The translations under genes were made by a program, and so were the position numbers. Of a DNA stretch of 64,000 nt, positions 35,001 through 43,698 are shown piece by piece. The stretch's first letter is position 1, and each line of letters begins with the position of its first letter. Origin of the DNA: Phenylobacterium sp. SCN 70-31 (GTDB taxonomy: Bacteria > Pseudomonadota > Alphaproteobacteria > Caulobacterales > Caulobacteraceae); NCBI RefSeq assembly GCF_001724605.1, contig NZ_MEEX01000013.1:62001-126000 (forward strand), written 5' to 3'. The notes beneath the pieces were generated by a model. That model was not told the DNA's origin, did not search any database, and worked only from the letters and a program-made list of their open reading frames with translations.

Positions 35001-35858
35001 AGGTGAGGGCGACGGCGCGAATTCGGTGATCGGGTCCCCCGCGAGGCGGGTGTGGTGGAGCACGCGCGGCCGGGAGAGGTCCCACGGCAGGCCGCGATGC
35101 ATGGTGCGGCGATTGTCCCAGATGGCCACGTCGCCGGGCCGCCAGGCGTGACGCCAGACGCGCGGCGGCCGGCAGGCCATGTCGACCAGACCGGCGAGCA
35201 GCCGCTCGGACTCCGCTGCGTCCAGGCCGGGTACGCCATAGGCGTGGCGGCCGACCACCAGCGACTGGCGTCCGGTCTCGGGGTGCGTCTTCACCAGCGG
35301 GCGGAGCGGCGGGGCGGCGTCGGCGCCGTAGCCGCCGTGGTCCGCGCCGGGGCGATAGTCGTCGCCCGTGACGGCCTGGCTGCGCTTCATCGAATGGAAG
35401 GCGGACAGCGTGCTCACCCGCACCTGCATGTCCGGCGTCAGGGCGTCATAGGCGGCGGCCATGTCGGCCCATTCGGTCTCTCCGCCCTCGGCCGGTGTCA
35501 CCTGGGCGCTGAGCAGGGCGCCCCTGGACTGGACGGGCACGTAGGTGGAATCGATGTGCCAGCCCTGGTTCCCTTTCAGCACCCGGACCCAGGCGTCGTC
35601 GGGATCGCGCAGGCGGCCGTCGTCGCGGACGTTGCTGATCGGGATGCCGGCGAATTCGATCGGCCCGAAGCGGCGCGCCACCGCCACCTGCTGTTCGCGG
35701 GTGAGGTACTGGGCCGGGCAGATCAGCAGCCCGAACTCGAGCCAGGCGGCGTAGATCCGCGCGAAGACCCCATCGTCGAGTGTGGCCAGGCGCGCGCCCG
35801 TCACCGTCGCGCCGAAGCTGGCGGGCAGGGGTTCGATCCGGAGCGGGCCGTCGGCCAT
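34995..35858 (-). CDS. TauD/TfdA-family 2-oxoglutarate dioxygenase
   Basis: 287-residue non-haem Fe(II)/2-oxoglutarate dioxygenase. Ligands: HID in GNQGWHIDSTYVP (His-x-Asp), distal His in RRTMHRG, and an Arg in HHTRLAGD that binds 2-oxoglutarate. N-terminal FGATVTGARLATLDD and FGPIEFAGIPISN are typical of the TauD/TfdA group, which release sulfite from taurine or cleave aryloxy- or alkyl-ether and related substrates. The actual substrate is open; no sulfonate transporter is adjacent. It is followed upstream on the same strand by a flavodoxin gene 15 bases away, so the two are likely cotranscribed. Confidence 0.9.
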   Translation of the reverse strand: MADGPLRIEPLPASFGATVTGARLATLDDGVFARIYAAWLEFGLLICPAQYLTREQQVAVARRFGPIEFAGIPISNVRDDGRLRDPDDAWVRVLKGNQGWHIDSTYVPVQSRGALLSAQVTPAEGGETEWADMAAAYDALTPDMQVRVSTLSAFHSMKRSQAVTGDDYRPGADHGGYGADAAPPLRPLVKTHPETGRQSLVVGRHAYGVPGLDAAESERLLAGLVDMACRPPRVWRHAWRPGDVAIWDNRRTMHRGLPWDLSRPRVLHHTRLAGDPITEFAPSPSPS

Positions 35859-35873
35859 GACCGAGCCTAGACC

Positions 35874-36365
35874 TCAGAACACGCCCATCGCCAGCCCCGC
35901 GGCCAGCGTCGCGCCCAGTTCGCGGCAAGGCGCGAGATCGGCGTCGGAAAGGCGCTTCTCGGCCAGGATCGCCTCGGGCGTCTGGGCGTGGGTGCAGACG
36001 ATGACGGTTTCGGCCACCGGCTTCAGACGCCAGCCCGTGGCGATGCGGGCGAGCTGCCGCGCCGCGCCGGTCCCGTCGCTGCCGGCCGCGATCATGGCCG
36101 CGTAGGGCCGCCCGTTCAGGCGCTCCAGGGCCGGATAGTAGGTTCGGTCGAGGAAGGCCTTCATCTCGCCCGACAGCGCCGCCAGGTTCTCGGGCGCAGC
36201 GAAGAGGTAGCCATCGGCCGCCAGCAGGTCTTCGGCAGTCGCCTGTTCGGCCGGCTTGGAGACCACCTCGATCCCGTCCTCGGCGGCCGCGGCGTCGGCG
36301 GCGGCGCCGGCCATGGCGCGCGCGGCGCCGGTTCGCGAATGCCAGACGATCAGGAGGCGCTTCAT
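35874..36365 (-). CDS. Flavodoxin-like / NADPH-dependent FMN reductase family protein
   Basis: 163 residues with a flavodoxin fold: FMN-phosphate loop HSRTGAARAMA at residues 9-19, then YLFAAPENLAALSGEMKAFLDRTYY, which forms the second FMN loop, and AAMIAAGSDGTGAARQL. Related to NAD(P)H-dependent oxidoreductases (WrbA/flavodoxin type). It could carry electrons or reduce a quinone; no specific partner is evident. The ATG at 36363-36365 gives the canonical MKRLLIVWHS start; the frame remains open further upstream without family features. First gene of a two-gene unit with the TauD-type dioxygenase, divergent from the serine hydrolase. Confidence 0.85.
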   Translation of the reverse strand: MKRLLIVWHSRTGAARAMAGAAADAAAAEDGIEVVSKPAEQATAEDLLAADGYLFAAPENLAALSGEMKAFLDRTYYPALERLNGRPYAAMIAAGSDGTGAARQLARIATGWRLKPVAETVIVCTHAQTPEAILAEKRLSDADLAPCRELGATLAAGLAMGVF

Positions 36366-36466
36366 GCGACCAGCCATACCGGATTTCCGGCTGGAAACGC
36401 AGCCGGGCTTGCGCGCCCGTGCGGCGCGCCTAAGCTTCGCCCAACACATGCTGGGAGGGAGTTGGA

Positions 36467-37834
36467 ATGCTACAGGTAGGGACGCGGTTCGCCGCGACGT
36501 TGACGGCTGTCGCGCTGGCGGCCGGCGCGATGGCGACACCGGCCGCGGGCTGGGCCCAGGCGGCGCGCAAGCCGGCCGCGACCGCGTCCGCGCCGGCGCT
36601 CGCCAAGGCCGCCAGTCCGGAGTCCGTGGGCTTCGACGCGGCGCGTCTTGGAAAGCTGGACGCCTATATGCAGGGCGTGGTCGCCTCGGGCCGGGTGGCC
36701 GGCATGACCACGCTGCTGGCCCGCCACGGCAAGGTGGTGAGTTTCAAGACCTACGGGAACACCAGCCTCGTCACCGGCGCGCCGATGACCGAGGACACGA
36801 TCTTCCGCATCTATTCCATGACCAAGCCGATCACCGGCGTGGCGATGATGATCCTGTTCGAGGAAGGCAAGTGGCGGCTGGACGACCCGGTCACCCGCCA
36901 CATCCCCGAGTTCAAGAACCTGAAGGTGGTCAAATCGGTCAATCCCGACGGGACGATGGTGCTGGAGGACATGGTCCGGCCCCCGACCATGCGCGAGGTG
37001 ATGGCCCACACCGCGGGCTTCGGCTACGGCCTCCAGGACGATCACCCCGTGGACAAGCTGTTCCGCGAGAAGCGGGTTCTCGGCGCCGACAACGCCAAGG
37101 ATCTGATCGCCCGTACGGCGACGATCCCGCTGGTGTTCCAGCCCGGGACCTCGTGGCGGTACTCGGTCAGCGTCGACATCCAGGGCTACCTAGTCGAGAA
37201 GCTGTCGGGCCAGACGCTGGGCGAGTTCTTCGACAGCCGCATCTTCAAGCCGCTGAAGATGACCGACACGGCCTTCTACGCGCCGGCCGACAAGGCCTCG
37301 CGCCTGTCGCCGGTCTACGTCCTCAACCGTGACACCGGCAAGATCGAGGAGGCCAAGGAGATCTTCGGCAATCCGCTGCCGTCCTATCTCGAAAAGCCCG
37401 CCCTGGAGTCCGGTGGCGGCGGCCTCGTCGGCACCACCATGGACTACGCCCGGTTCGCGCAGATGCTGGCCAACAAGGGCGAACTGGACGGCGTGCGCAT
37501 CCTGTCGCCGGCCTCGGTCGAGATGATGGGCACCAACATGATCGCCAAGGACGTACTGGTCAGCTCCAACGGCACGACCGGCGCGCGGTTCAACGAGGCG
37601 GTGGGCTTCGGCCTGGACTTCATGGTGGTGAACGACCCGCGGGCGGCCGGCTCGCTGGAGGGCAAGGGCACCATGAGCTGGGGCGGCGCGGCCGGCACCT
37701 GGTTCTGGGTCGATCCCACCAACGACGTGATCTTCGTGGGCATGATCCAGCGCCTGGGCGGCTCGGGCGGCGACGACCTGGGCGGCGCGGCGCGGACGCT
37801 GACCTATCAGGCGCTGACCAACCCGGAGAAGTAG
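36467..37834 (+). CDS. Beta-lactamase-family serine hydrolase (class C-like)
   Basis: 455 residues with a signal peptide (ATLTAVALAAGAMATPAAGWAQA, cleavage near residue 31). The SxxK motif is SMTK (RIYSMTKPITGVAMM), the YxN position reads YSVSVD, and a late H/K-x-G equivalent lies in WGGAAGTWFWVDP. This is the EstB/PBP4*/class C beta-lactamase-related family; most members are esterases or D-amino-acid amidases rather than antibiotic-resistance enzymes. The YSV instead of YAN makes true beta-lactamase activity less likely. GGGAGGGAGT precedes the ATG. It converges on the amidohydrolase pair, with a perfect palindrome between. Confidence 0.9.
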   Translation: MLQVGTRFAATLTAVALAAGAMATPAAGWAQAARKPAATASAPALAKAASPESVGFDAARLGKLDAYMQGVVASGRVAGMTTLLARHGKVVSFKTYGNTSLVTGAPMTEDTIFRIYSMTKPITGVAMMILFEEGKWRLDDPVTRHIPEFKNLKVVKSVNPDGTMVLEDMVRPPTMREVMAHTAGFGYGLQDDHPVDKLFREKRVLGADNAKDLIARTATIPLVFQPGTSWRYSVSVDIQGYLVEKLSGQTLGEFFDSRIFKPLKMTDTAFYAPADKASRLSPVYVLNRDTGKIEEAKEIFGNPLPSYLEKPALESGGGGLVGTTMDYARFAQMLANKGELDGVRILSPASVEMMGTNMIAKDVLVSSNGTTGARFNEAVGFGLDFMVVNDPRAAGSLEGKGTMSWGGAAGTWFWVDPTNDVIFVGMIQRLGGSGGDDLGGAARTLTYQALTNPEK

Positions 37835-37841
37835 GGGCGAA

Positions 37842-37865
37842 GTCCCTCCCCCGCGGGGGAGGGAC
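37842..37865. terminator. Perfect 24-bp palindrome between convergent genes
   Basis: GTCCCTCCCCCG then CGGGGGAGGGAC, perfectly self-complementary, lying between the stop codons of the serine hydrolase (+) and the amidohydrolase (-). Likely a bidirectional terminator; the sequence type is a common dispersed intergenic element in high-GC proteobacteria. Confidence 0.65.
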
Positions 37866-37869
37866 GGCC

Positions 37870-39228
37870 TCAGTGCGTGTATCCCGGCGGCAGCGGCCGC
37901 TTGAGGTCCAGATAGCGGTCGCGCAGGTCGAGCTGGCGCGAGCGCAGGGGCTGGGCCTCGCCGCGGATCAGGATGAGCTGCGGCCGCGACAGCGGTTCGA
38001 AGGGATCGCCCGTCCACAGCACGAGGTCGGCGTCCTTGCCCGGCGCCAGCGAGCCCAGCCGGTCGGCGACGCCGAAGGTGCGGGCGGGGTTGATGGTGAT
38101 AGCCGCCAGCGCGCCCTCGCGGCTCATGCCGTTGGCGGCGGCGATGCCGGCGTTGTAGCGCATCTCGTGCGCGCGATGGGCCCCGCCGGCCCCTTCGATG
38201 ATCACGGTGACGCCGGCCTTCTCGAGCCGGGCGGCGTTCTCCATCGTCGACCCCAGCGTCTCCAGGCTGGTGGGCCGGTTCAGGACCGGGTTCAGGATCA
38301 CGGGCACGCCCTGGGCGGCGATCTCGGGGGCCACACGCCAGGCCTCGGCGGCGCCGGTCAGGACCAGTTTCAGCTTCTCGTCCCGCGCCAGCTTCAGCAC
38401 GGCGCGGATGTCCGAGGCCCGGTTGGCCACCGCCACCAGCGGCGTCCTGCCCTCGACCACGGGGACCAACGCCTCCAGGTCGGCGCGGGACAGCGTGAGG
38501 TTGCGATAGCCGGCGCGCTCATAGGCGGCGCGGTTGCGCGCATAGGCCCGGACGTCGGCCAGGGCCTCCTTCAGCAGCACGAAGTTGGCCCCGCGCGCGC
38601 CGCCGGCCACGCGGGCTCCGGCGTCGCCGAACGGGCTGACCATCGCCACCCTGGGCTTCACCAGCATGTCGCGGTCCTTGGCGAGCTGGATCACCGCGGC
38701 CTGGCCGGCGAACAGGTTGGGCGCGCGCTCGGAGGTGGCCGCGCCCGAGGTGTGATGCTCGCCGCTGTCGTCGTGGTGGTCGCCCGCGCCGCCCTGGCCG
38801 CCCTCGGCCTGAGGCGTCACGACGGCGCTGGTGATGCCGCCCAGGCGGGCTACCGGGATCACCACGGAGTCGCTGTTCAGCGCGTATTGCACGTCGAAGG
38901 CGGCGCCCACGCCGGCGTCGCGGACGCGCAGGTCGGTTCCCACCATCGGCATCTCGACGGCGCCCAGGCCGCTGTTCACGGCGACGAGGCCGGGGGTGAC
39001 GACGCCGCCCTTGGCGTCCACCACCTGGGCGCCGGCCGGCGTGGCCACGTTCGCGCCCACGGCGGCGATCTTGCCGTCGCGGACGACCACCGTGCCGCTG
39101 GCGATCTCGGGCGCGCCGGGATTGAGGATGCGGGCGTTAACGATGGCCACCGTGGCGGCCTGAAGCTGCGCCGGCAGGGCGAGGGCGACCGCGGCGCCCG
39201 CCAGCAGGAGAGTGAAGCGGCGGCTCAT
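37870..39228 (-). CDS. Amidohydrolase-family protein lacking the HxH metal motif (possible pseudoenzyme)
   Basis: 452 residues, signal peptide 1-24 (RRFTLLLAGAAVALALPAQLQA). The amidohydrolase frame is clear at both ends (IVNARILNPGAPEIASGTVVVRDGKI; GVADRLGSLAPGKDADLVLW), but where an active enzyme has HSHLG this protein has VVTPGLVAVNSGLG, so the first two metal ligands are missing. A His/Asp-rich insertion, GDHHDDSGEHHTSG, lies at about 150-163. Its ATG overlaps the stop of the upstream amidohydrolase by four bases, so both are made together. A non-catalytic partner of the upstream enzyme is the simplest reading; an altered metal site using the His-rich loop is the alternative. Confidence 0.85.
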   Translation of the reverse strand: MSRRFTLLLAGAAVALALPAQLQAATVAIVNARILNPGAPEIASGTVVVRDGKIAAVGANVATPAGAQVVDAKGGVVTPGLVAVNSGLGAVEMPMVGTDLRVRDAGVGAAFDVQYALNSDSVVIPVARLGGITSAVVTPQAEGGQGGAGDHHDDSGEHHTSGAATSERAPNLFAGQAAVIQLAKDRDMLVKPRVAMVSPFGDAGARVAGGARGANFVLLKEALADVRAYARNRAAYERAGYRNLTLSRADLEALVPVVEGRTPLVAVANRASDIRAVLKLARDEKLKLVLTGAAEAWRVAPEIAAQGVPVILNPVLNRPTSLETLGSTMENAARLEKAGVTVIIEGAGGAHRAHEMRYNAGIAAANGMSREGALAAITINPARTFGVADRLGSLAPGKDADLVLWTGDPFEPLSRPQLILIRGEAQPLRSRQLDLRDRYLDLKRPLPPGYTH

Positions 39229-40655
39229 CGGCGGCTCTCCAGGCCCAGCTCGAAGTCCGACTTCGGCTGATAGCGGGGGTCGTTGCGGTCGTAGGCCAGG
39301 CCGCCGTCGATCCAGACCCGCTGGGCGCGGGCGTAGATCGAGAACGGGCTGGCGTCCCAGAGGGTCACGTCGGCGCGCTTGCCGGGCTCGAGCGTGCCGG
39401 TCTCGGCGGCGAGGCCCAGGGCCTTGGCGGGGTTGGAGGTGATCCAGCGGATCGCCTGGGCCTCGGTGATGGCCAGGCCGGCGTCGCGGCCGGCGGCCAG
39501 GGCCTCGGCCGCCTCCTGGTTCAGGCGCTGGATGGTGTCGGGATCGTCCGACTTGATGATGGCGCAGGCGCCGGCCGCCTCGACCATCGGGATATTGGCC
39601 TCGATGGCGTCGAAGAATTCGGGCTTGGCGCCCCACCAGTTGGTCCAGCTCGCCGCGCAGATGTCGTTCTGCGCCAGGACGTCGGCGATCTTGTAGGCCT
39701 CGACCGTGTGGTGGAACGAGGTGATGCGGTAGCCGAACTCCTTCGAGATATCGATCATCTGGGCCATCTCGTCGGCCCGGTAGCAGTGGTTCTGGACCAG
39801 GATCTCGCCCTTGAGCACGCCGACCAGGGTGTCGAGCTGGAGGTCGCGCTTTGGCGGGTCGGCCTTCTCGCCGCGGCCTGACTTGGCGCGGTAATCGTCC
39901 CATTTGCGCATGTAGTCGGCGGCGTTGATCCAGGCGGCGCGATAGCCGGCCACGTTGCCCATGCGGGTGGCGGGGCTGCGGCTGCGGCTGCCGTACACCC
40001 GCTTGGGGTTCTCGCCGCAGGCCATCTTCAGCGAATAGGGCGCGCCCGGGTGCTTCATGTCCTGGGCGGTCCGGCCAGGCACGTTGCGCAGGGTGACGCC
40101 CCGGCCGCCGAACAGGTTGGCCGAGCCCGGCAGGACGTGGATGGTCGTCACCCCGCCGGCGCGGGCGGTGTTGAAGTCGGGATCCTGCGGCCAGACCGAA
40201 TGCTCGGCCCAGACCTGGGCGGTGTTGGGATCGGTGGCCTCGTTGCCGTCGGAATGGGCCGGCACGCTGGGCGAGGGATAGACGCCCAGGTGCGAATGCA
40301 GGTCGATCAGGCCCGGCGTCACCCATTTGCCGCGGCCGTCGACCACTTCGTAGCCGTCGGGCGCGGATAGGCCGGCGCCCACCGCCTGGATGCGGCCGTC
40401 GCGGACCAGTACCGTGCCGTTGCGCAGCTCCTCGCCCGTGCCCGTCAGCACCGTCGCGCCCACGATCGCCAGGTTGCGGCCGGGCAGGGGGCGGTAGGTG
40501 GACGGGAAGGGGTCTTTCGTGGGGTCCAGACCCTTGGGCAGCGCCGTCGCCGACGAGGCCCTCTGGCCGGTCGGGGGCTTCTCGCCGGTGGTGGCGCAGG
40601 CGGCGAGGCTCAGGCTCGCCAGGACCGCCGCAGCGGTGCCCATCGGATGACTCAC
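39225..40655 (-). CDS. Secreted amidohydrolase (imidazolonepropionase-like)
   Basis: 476 residues with a lipoprotein-type signal (GTAAAVLASLSLAAC). Metal ligands are present: LIDLHSHLGVY (HxH), later histidines in LVQNHCYRADE and TSFHHTVEA, and an Asp in IIKSDDPDTIQR. Closest group: the amidohydrolase / imidazolonepropionase-like peptidases (many cut N-acyl- or dipeptide-type bonds), often found in tandem pairs in alphaproteobacteria. The GTG at 40655 follows GGGGGATT; an ATG at 40643 is an alternative. Divergent from aspS. The product is likely periplasmic or membrane-anchored, as is the coupled second protein. Confidence 0.88.
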   Translation of the reverse strand: MSHPMGTAAAVLASLSLAACATTGEKPPTGQRASSATALPKGLDPTKDPFPSTYRPLPGRNLAIVGATVLTGTGEELRNGTVLVRDGRIQAVGAGLSAPDGYEVVDGRGKWVTPGLIDLHSHLGVYPSPSVPAHSDGNEATDPNTAQVWAEHSVWPQDPDFNTARAGGVTTIHVLPGSANLFGGRGVTLRNVPGRTAQDMKHPGAPYSLKMACGENPKRVYGSRSRSPATRMGNVAGYRAAWINAADYMRKWDDYRAKSGRGEKADPPKRDLQLDTLVGVLKGEILVQNHCYRADEMAQMIDISKEFGYRITSFHHTVEAYKIADVLAQNDICAASWTNWWGAKPEFFDAIEANIPMVEAAGACAIIKSDDPDTIQRLNQEAAEALAAGRDAGLAITEAQAIRWITSNPAKALGLAAETGTLEPGKRADVTLWDASPFSIYARAQRVWIDGGLAYDRNDPRYQPKSDFELGLESRR

Positions 40656-40785
40656 GGCAATCCCCCAATCATCTGACCGGATGGGACGGCCACGGCTCCG
40701 GGCTGTCAAGGTCGGTCAGCCTTGACTTTCCCCCCCCTACATGCGCCCTTCCGCGCCTCGCAAATCAGCCGATTTCCCTAGAAAA

Positions 40786-42567
40786 ATGCACGCCTACCGC
40801 ACCCATACCTGCGGCGCGCTTCGCGCCGCCGACACCGGCAAGACCGTTCGGGTCTCGGGCTGGATCCACCGCAAGCGCGACCACGGCGGCCTGGTCTTCG
40901 TGGACCTGCGCGACAACTACGGCCTGACCCAGCTCGTGATCAGTCCCGAGACGCCGGGCTTCAACCTGATCGAGCGGGCTCGCACCGAGAGCGTGATCAA
41001 GGTGGACGGCGAGGTCGTGGCCCGGTCGCCCGACACCGTGAATCCGAACCTGCCGACCGGCGAGATCGAGGTGCGGGTGCGGGGCCTCGACGTGCTGTCC
41101 GAGGCCAGCGAGCTGCCGCTGCCGGTGTTCGGCGAGCCCGACTACCCCGAGGAGCTTCGCCTGAAGCACCGCTATCTGGATCTGCGCCGGGAGACGATCC
41201 ACCGCAACGTGCTGCTGCGCTCGCAGGTGATCGCCTCGATCCGCCGCCGGATGACCGATCAGGGGTTCAACGAATTCCAGACGCCGATCCTGACGGCGAG
41301 TTCGCCTGAGGGCGCGCGCGACTTCCTGGTGCCCTCGCGCCTGCATCCCGGCCAGTTCTATGCGCTGCCCCAGGCGCCGCAGCAGTTCAAGCAGCTGCTG
41401 ATGGTCGCGGGCTTCGACCGCTACTTCCAGATCGCGCCGTGCTTCCGGGACGAGGACGCCCGCGCCGACCGCTCGCCGGGTGAATTCTACCAGCTCGACG
41501 TCGAGATGAGCTTCGTCACCCAGGAGGACGTGTTCGCCGCCATCGAGCCGGTGCTGCACGGCGTCTTCGAGGAGTTCGCGAACGGCAAGGCGGTGACGCC
41601 GTATCCGTTCCCGCGCCTGCCCTACCGCGAGGCCATCTCGAAGTACGGCAGCGACAAGCCAGACCTGCGCAATCCGCTGGTGATGCAGGACGTCTCGGAG
41701 CGTTTCCGGGGCGGCGGCTTCGGACTGTTCGCGCGCATCCTGGAGGACGGCAAAAACGCGGTCTGGGCGATCCCGGGCCCGAAGGGCGGCAGCCGGGCGT
41801 TCTGCGATCGTATGAACTCGTGGGCCCAGGGCGAGGGCCAGCCCGGTCTGGGCTATGTGTTCTGGAGCGAGGACCAGGGCGGCTGGGGCGGCCCGATCGC
41901 CAAGAACCTGGGCGCCGAGGCCACGGACGGCCTGATGGGCCAGCTCGGCCTGGGCAAGGGCGACGCGGCGTTCTTCGTCGCGGGCGATCCCAAGGTCTTC
42001 TACAAGTTCGCCGGCCTGGCGCGGACCAAGGTGGGCACGGACCTGGGCCTGGTGAGCGACGACCGCTTCGACTTCGTCTGGATCGTCGACTTCCCGATGT
42101 ACGAGATGAACGAGGAGACGAACCACGTCGACTTCTCGCACAACCCGTTCTCGATGCCGCAGGGCGAGCTGGACGCCCTGAACACAAAGGACCCGCTGGA
42201 TATCCTCGCCTACCAGTACGACATCGTCGTCAACGGCGTAGAGCTGTGCTCGGGCGCGATCCGGAACCACCGACCCGACATCATGCTGCGGGCGTTCGAA
42301 ATCGCCGGCTATTCGGCCGAGACGGTCGAGCGTGAGTTCGGCGGCATGTTGAACGCCTTCCGCTATGGCGCGCCGCCGCACGGGGGCCTGGCGCCCGGCG
42401 TCGATCGGATCGTCATGCTGCTGGCCAACCAGAGCAACATCCGCGAGGTCATCGCTTTTCCGCTGAACCAGCAGGGACAGGATCTGATGATGAACGCCCC
42501 GTCCGAGGTGTCGGAGAAGCAGCTCAAGGAACTGCACATCCGGTTGGCCCCGCCGATCAAGGCCTGA
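40786..42567 (+). CDS. aspS: Aspartate--tRNA(Asp/Asn) ligase
   Basis: Class II aminoacyl-tRNA synthetase, 593 residues. The anticodon-binding OB domain carries [16 protein letters not shown]; His33 is the residue that marks non-discriminating AspRS (discriminating enzymes have Leu here), so it should also charge tRNA-Asn for the amidotransferase route. Motif 1 YLDLRR, motif 2 [19 protein letters not shown], motif 3 [12 protein letters not shown] and the bacterial GAD insertion are all present. ATG 40786 gives the usual start ([10 protein letters not shown]); the in-frame ATG at 40741 would add 15 residues. Divergent from the amidohydrolases, convergent with the pentapeptide protein. Confidence 0.97.
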   Translation: MHAYRTHTCGALRAADTGKTVRVSGWIHRKRDHGGLVFVDLRDNYGLTQLVISPETPGFNLIERARTESVIKVDGEVVARSPDTVNPNLPTGEIEVRVRGLDVLSEASELPLPVFGEPDYPEELRLKHRYLDLRRETIHRNVLLRSQVIASIRRRMTDQGFNEFQTPILTASSPEGARDFLVPSRLHPGQFYALPQAPQQFKQLLMVAGFDRYFQIAPCFRDEDARADRSPGEFYQLDVEMSFVTQEDVFAAIEPVLHGVFEEFANGKAVTPYPFPRLPYREAISKYGSDKPDLRNPLVMQDVSERFRGGGFGLFARILEDGKNAVWAIPGPKGGSRAFCDRMNSWAQGEGQPGLGYVFWSEDQGGWGGPIAKNLGAEATDGLMGQLGLGKGDAAFFVAGDPKVFYKFAGLARTKVGTDLGLVSDDRFDFVWIVDFPMYEMNEETNHVDFSHNPFSMPQGELDALNTKDPLDILAYQYDIVVNGVELCSGAIRNHRPDIMLRAFEIAGYSAETVEREFGGMLNAFRYGAPPHGGLAPGVDRIVMLLANQSNIREVIAFPLNQQGQDLMMNAPSEVSEKQLKELHIRLAPPIKA

Positions 42568-42630
42568 CCGCCCGGCCGCGCCCTGAGGCGGCGCCGGGGG
42601 AGGTCGCTTCAATCCGCCTTCAGTACTGCG

Positions 42631-43611
42631 TCAGGGGCCGACGCTGATGATGTAGCGTGGGTTGGGCGGCGATGGGGGGCTGGGCGGAGAGACCGGAGAG
42701 GCCGGGACCGCGGGAACCATTCTCAGCGTGCGGTGCTGTTCGCCGGGCTTCACGATCAGCCGGACACCCGCGCAGTGGCGCACCGACAGGCCACGGGGCA
42801 GTTTCGTGCGGCTGTCGCCGCAGGCGTCGTCGAGTTGGCTCTGCTTCAACCCGCGGGCGTTGGACAGATCGGCGCCGTGAAGCAGGGCCCGGCTGAGTTC
42901 CGCGTCGCGGAAATCGGCCCCGTCGAAGCCGGCGCCGTTCAGATTCGCCTGCCTCATGTCGGCGTCGCGGAACGAGGCGGCGGAGAACGATCCGTTCGAG
43001 AGGTTGGCTCCCGTCATATCCGCGTCGCGGAACTCGGCGCCGTGCGCTTCCACCCTGGACAGGTTCGCGCCCTGGAGCGACGCGCCGCGGAGCACGGCCG
43101 ACGCGAGACGCGCGCCGTCGAAGTTGGCGCCGCGCAGCTTGGCGTCGCGGGCGATCATGCCGATGAGCACCGCGCGCCGGAAGGCGGCGCCCGACGCCTG
43201 GGCGTCGGTGAGGTCGGCGCGGGACAGGGTGGCGGCCGCGAACACCACGCCGTTGGCCTCGGCCGAGCGCAGGCGGGCGTTGGACAGGTCGGCGCCCGAG
43301 AAGTTGGCGCCGGCCATCGCGGAATCGGTCAGGTCGGCCTTGGTGAGGTCGGCGCCCGCGAAGTTCGAGGCGTGGAACTTGGCGTCGCGAAGATTGGCGC
43401 CCATCAGGTTCGCCCCGGCGAAATTGGCGCCCACGATCCGAGCGCCGGCCAGGTTGCGTCCGGCCAGTTCGCACCGCACGCACGAGCCGCCGAACGACGT
43501 CTGCCGCTGGATCGCCTTGTCGCTGGCCTGGGCCGGGCCGGCCAGCATCGCTGCGGCCAGGGCCAGGACGGCGGCGGCGTCGACCGCGAAACGGCGGGCG
43601 GTGCGCGTCAT
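42631..43611 (-). CDS. Secreted pentapeptide-repeat protein
   Basis: 326 residues with a signal peptide (AAVLALAAAMLAGPAQA). About residues 45-255 are continuous pentapeptide repeats (A-D/N-L-x-x, such as GANLMGANLRDAKFHASNF and GADLTKADLTDS), predicted to form a right-handed quadrilateral beta-helix, followed by the family end LKQSQLDDACGDSRTKLP. The last 45 residues are Pro/Ser-rich (PASPVSPPSPPSPPNP). Exported location rules out a gyrase-protecting Qnr/MfpA role, despite gyrA being on the same piece of chromosome. Function unknown; a scaffold in the periplasm or cell surface is possible. Convergent with aspS. Confidence 0.88.
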   Translation of the reverse strand: MTRTARRFAVDAAAVLALAAAMLAGPAQASDKAIQRQTSFGGSCVRCELAGRNLAGARIVGANFAGANLMGANLRDAKFHASNFAGADLTKADLTDSAMAGANFSGADLSNARLRSAEANGVVFAAATLSRADLTDAQASGAAFRRAVLIGMIARDAKLRGANFDGARLASAVLRGASLQGANLSRVEAHGAEFRDADMTGANLSNGSFSAASFRDADMRQANLNGAGFDGADFRDAELSRALLHGADLSNARGLKQSQLDDACGDSRTKLPRGLSVRHCAGVRLIVKPGEQHRTLRMVPAVPASPVSPPSPPSPPNPRYIISVGP

Positions 43612-43698
43612 GTCAGGGCCGGATCCGATGCGTCATGCCAGTGCTGTGCTCCCGAAGCGCGGCCCGACGCCACTTAAATCGTGGTAACGTGGTGCGGG

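Noticed and set aside
36467..37834. Beta-lactamase resistance gene
   Set aside because: YxN position reads YSV and the overall pattern fits esterase-like family members.
42631..43611. Qnr/MfpA-type gyrase-protecting protein
   Set aside because: A signal peptide directs it out of the cytoplasm, away from gyrase.
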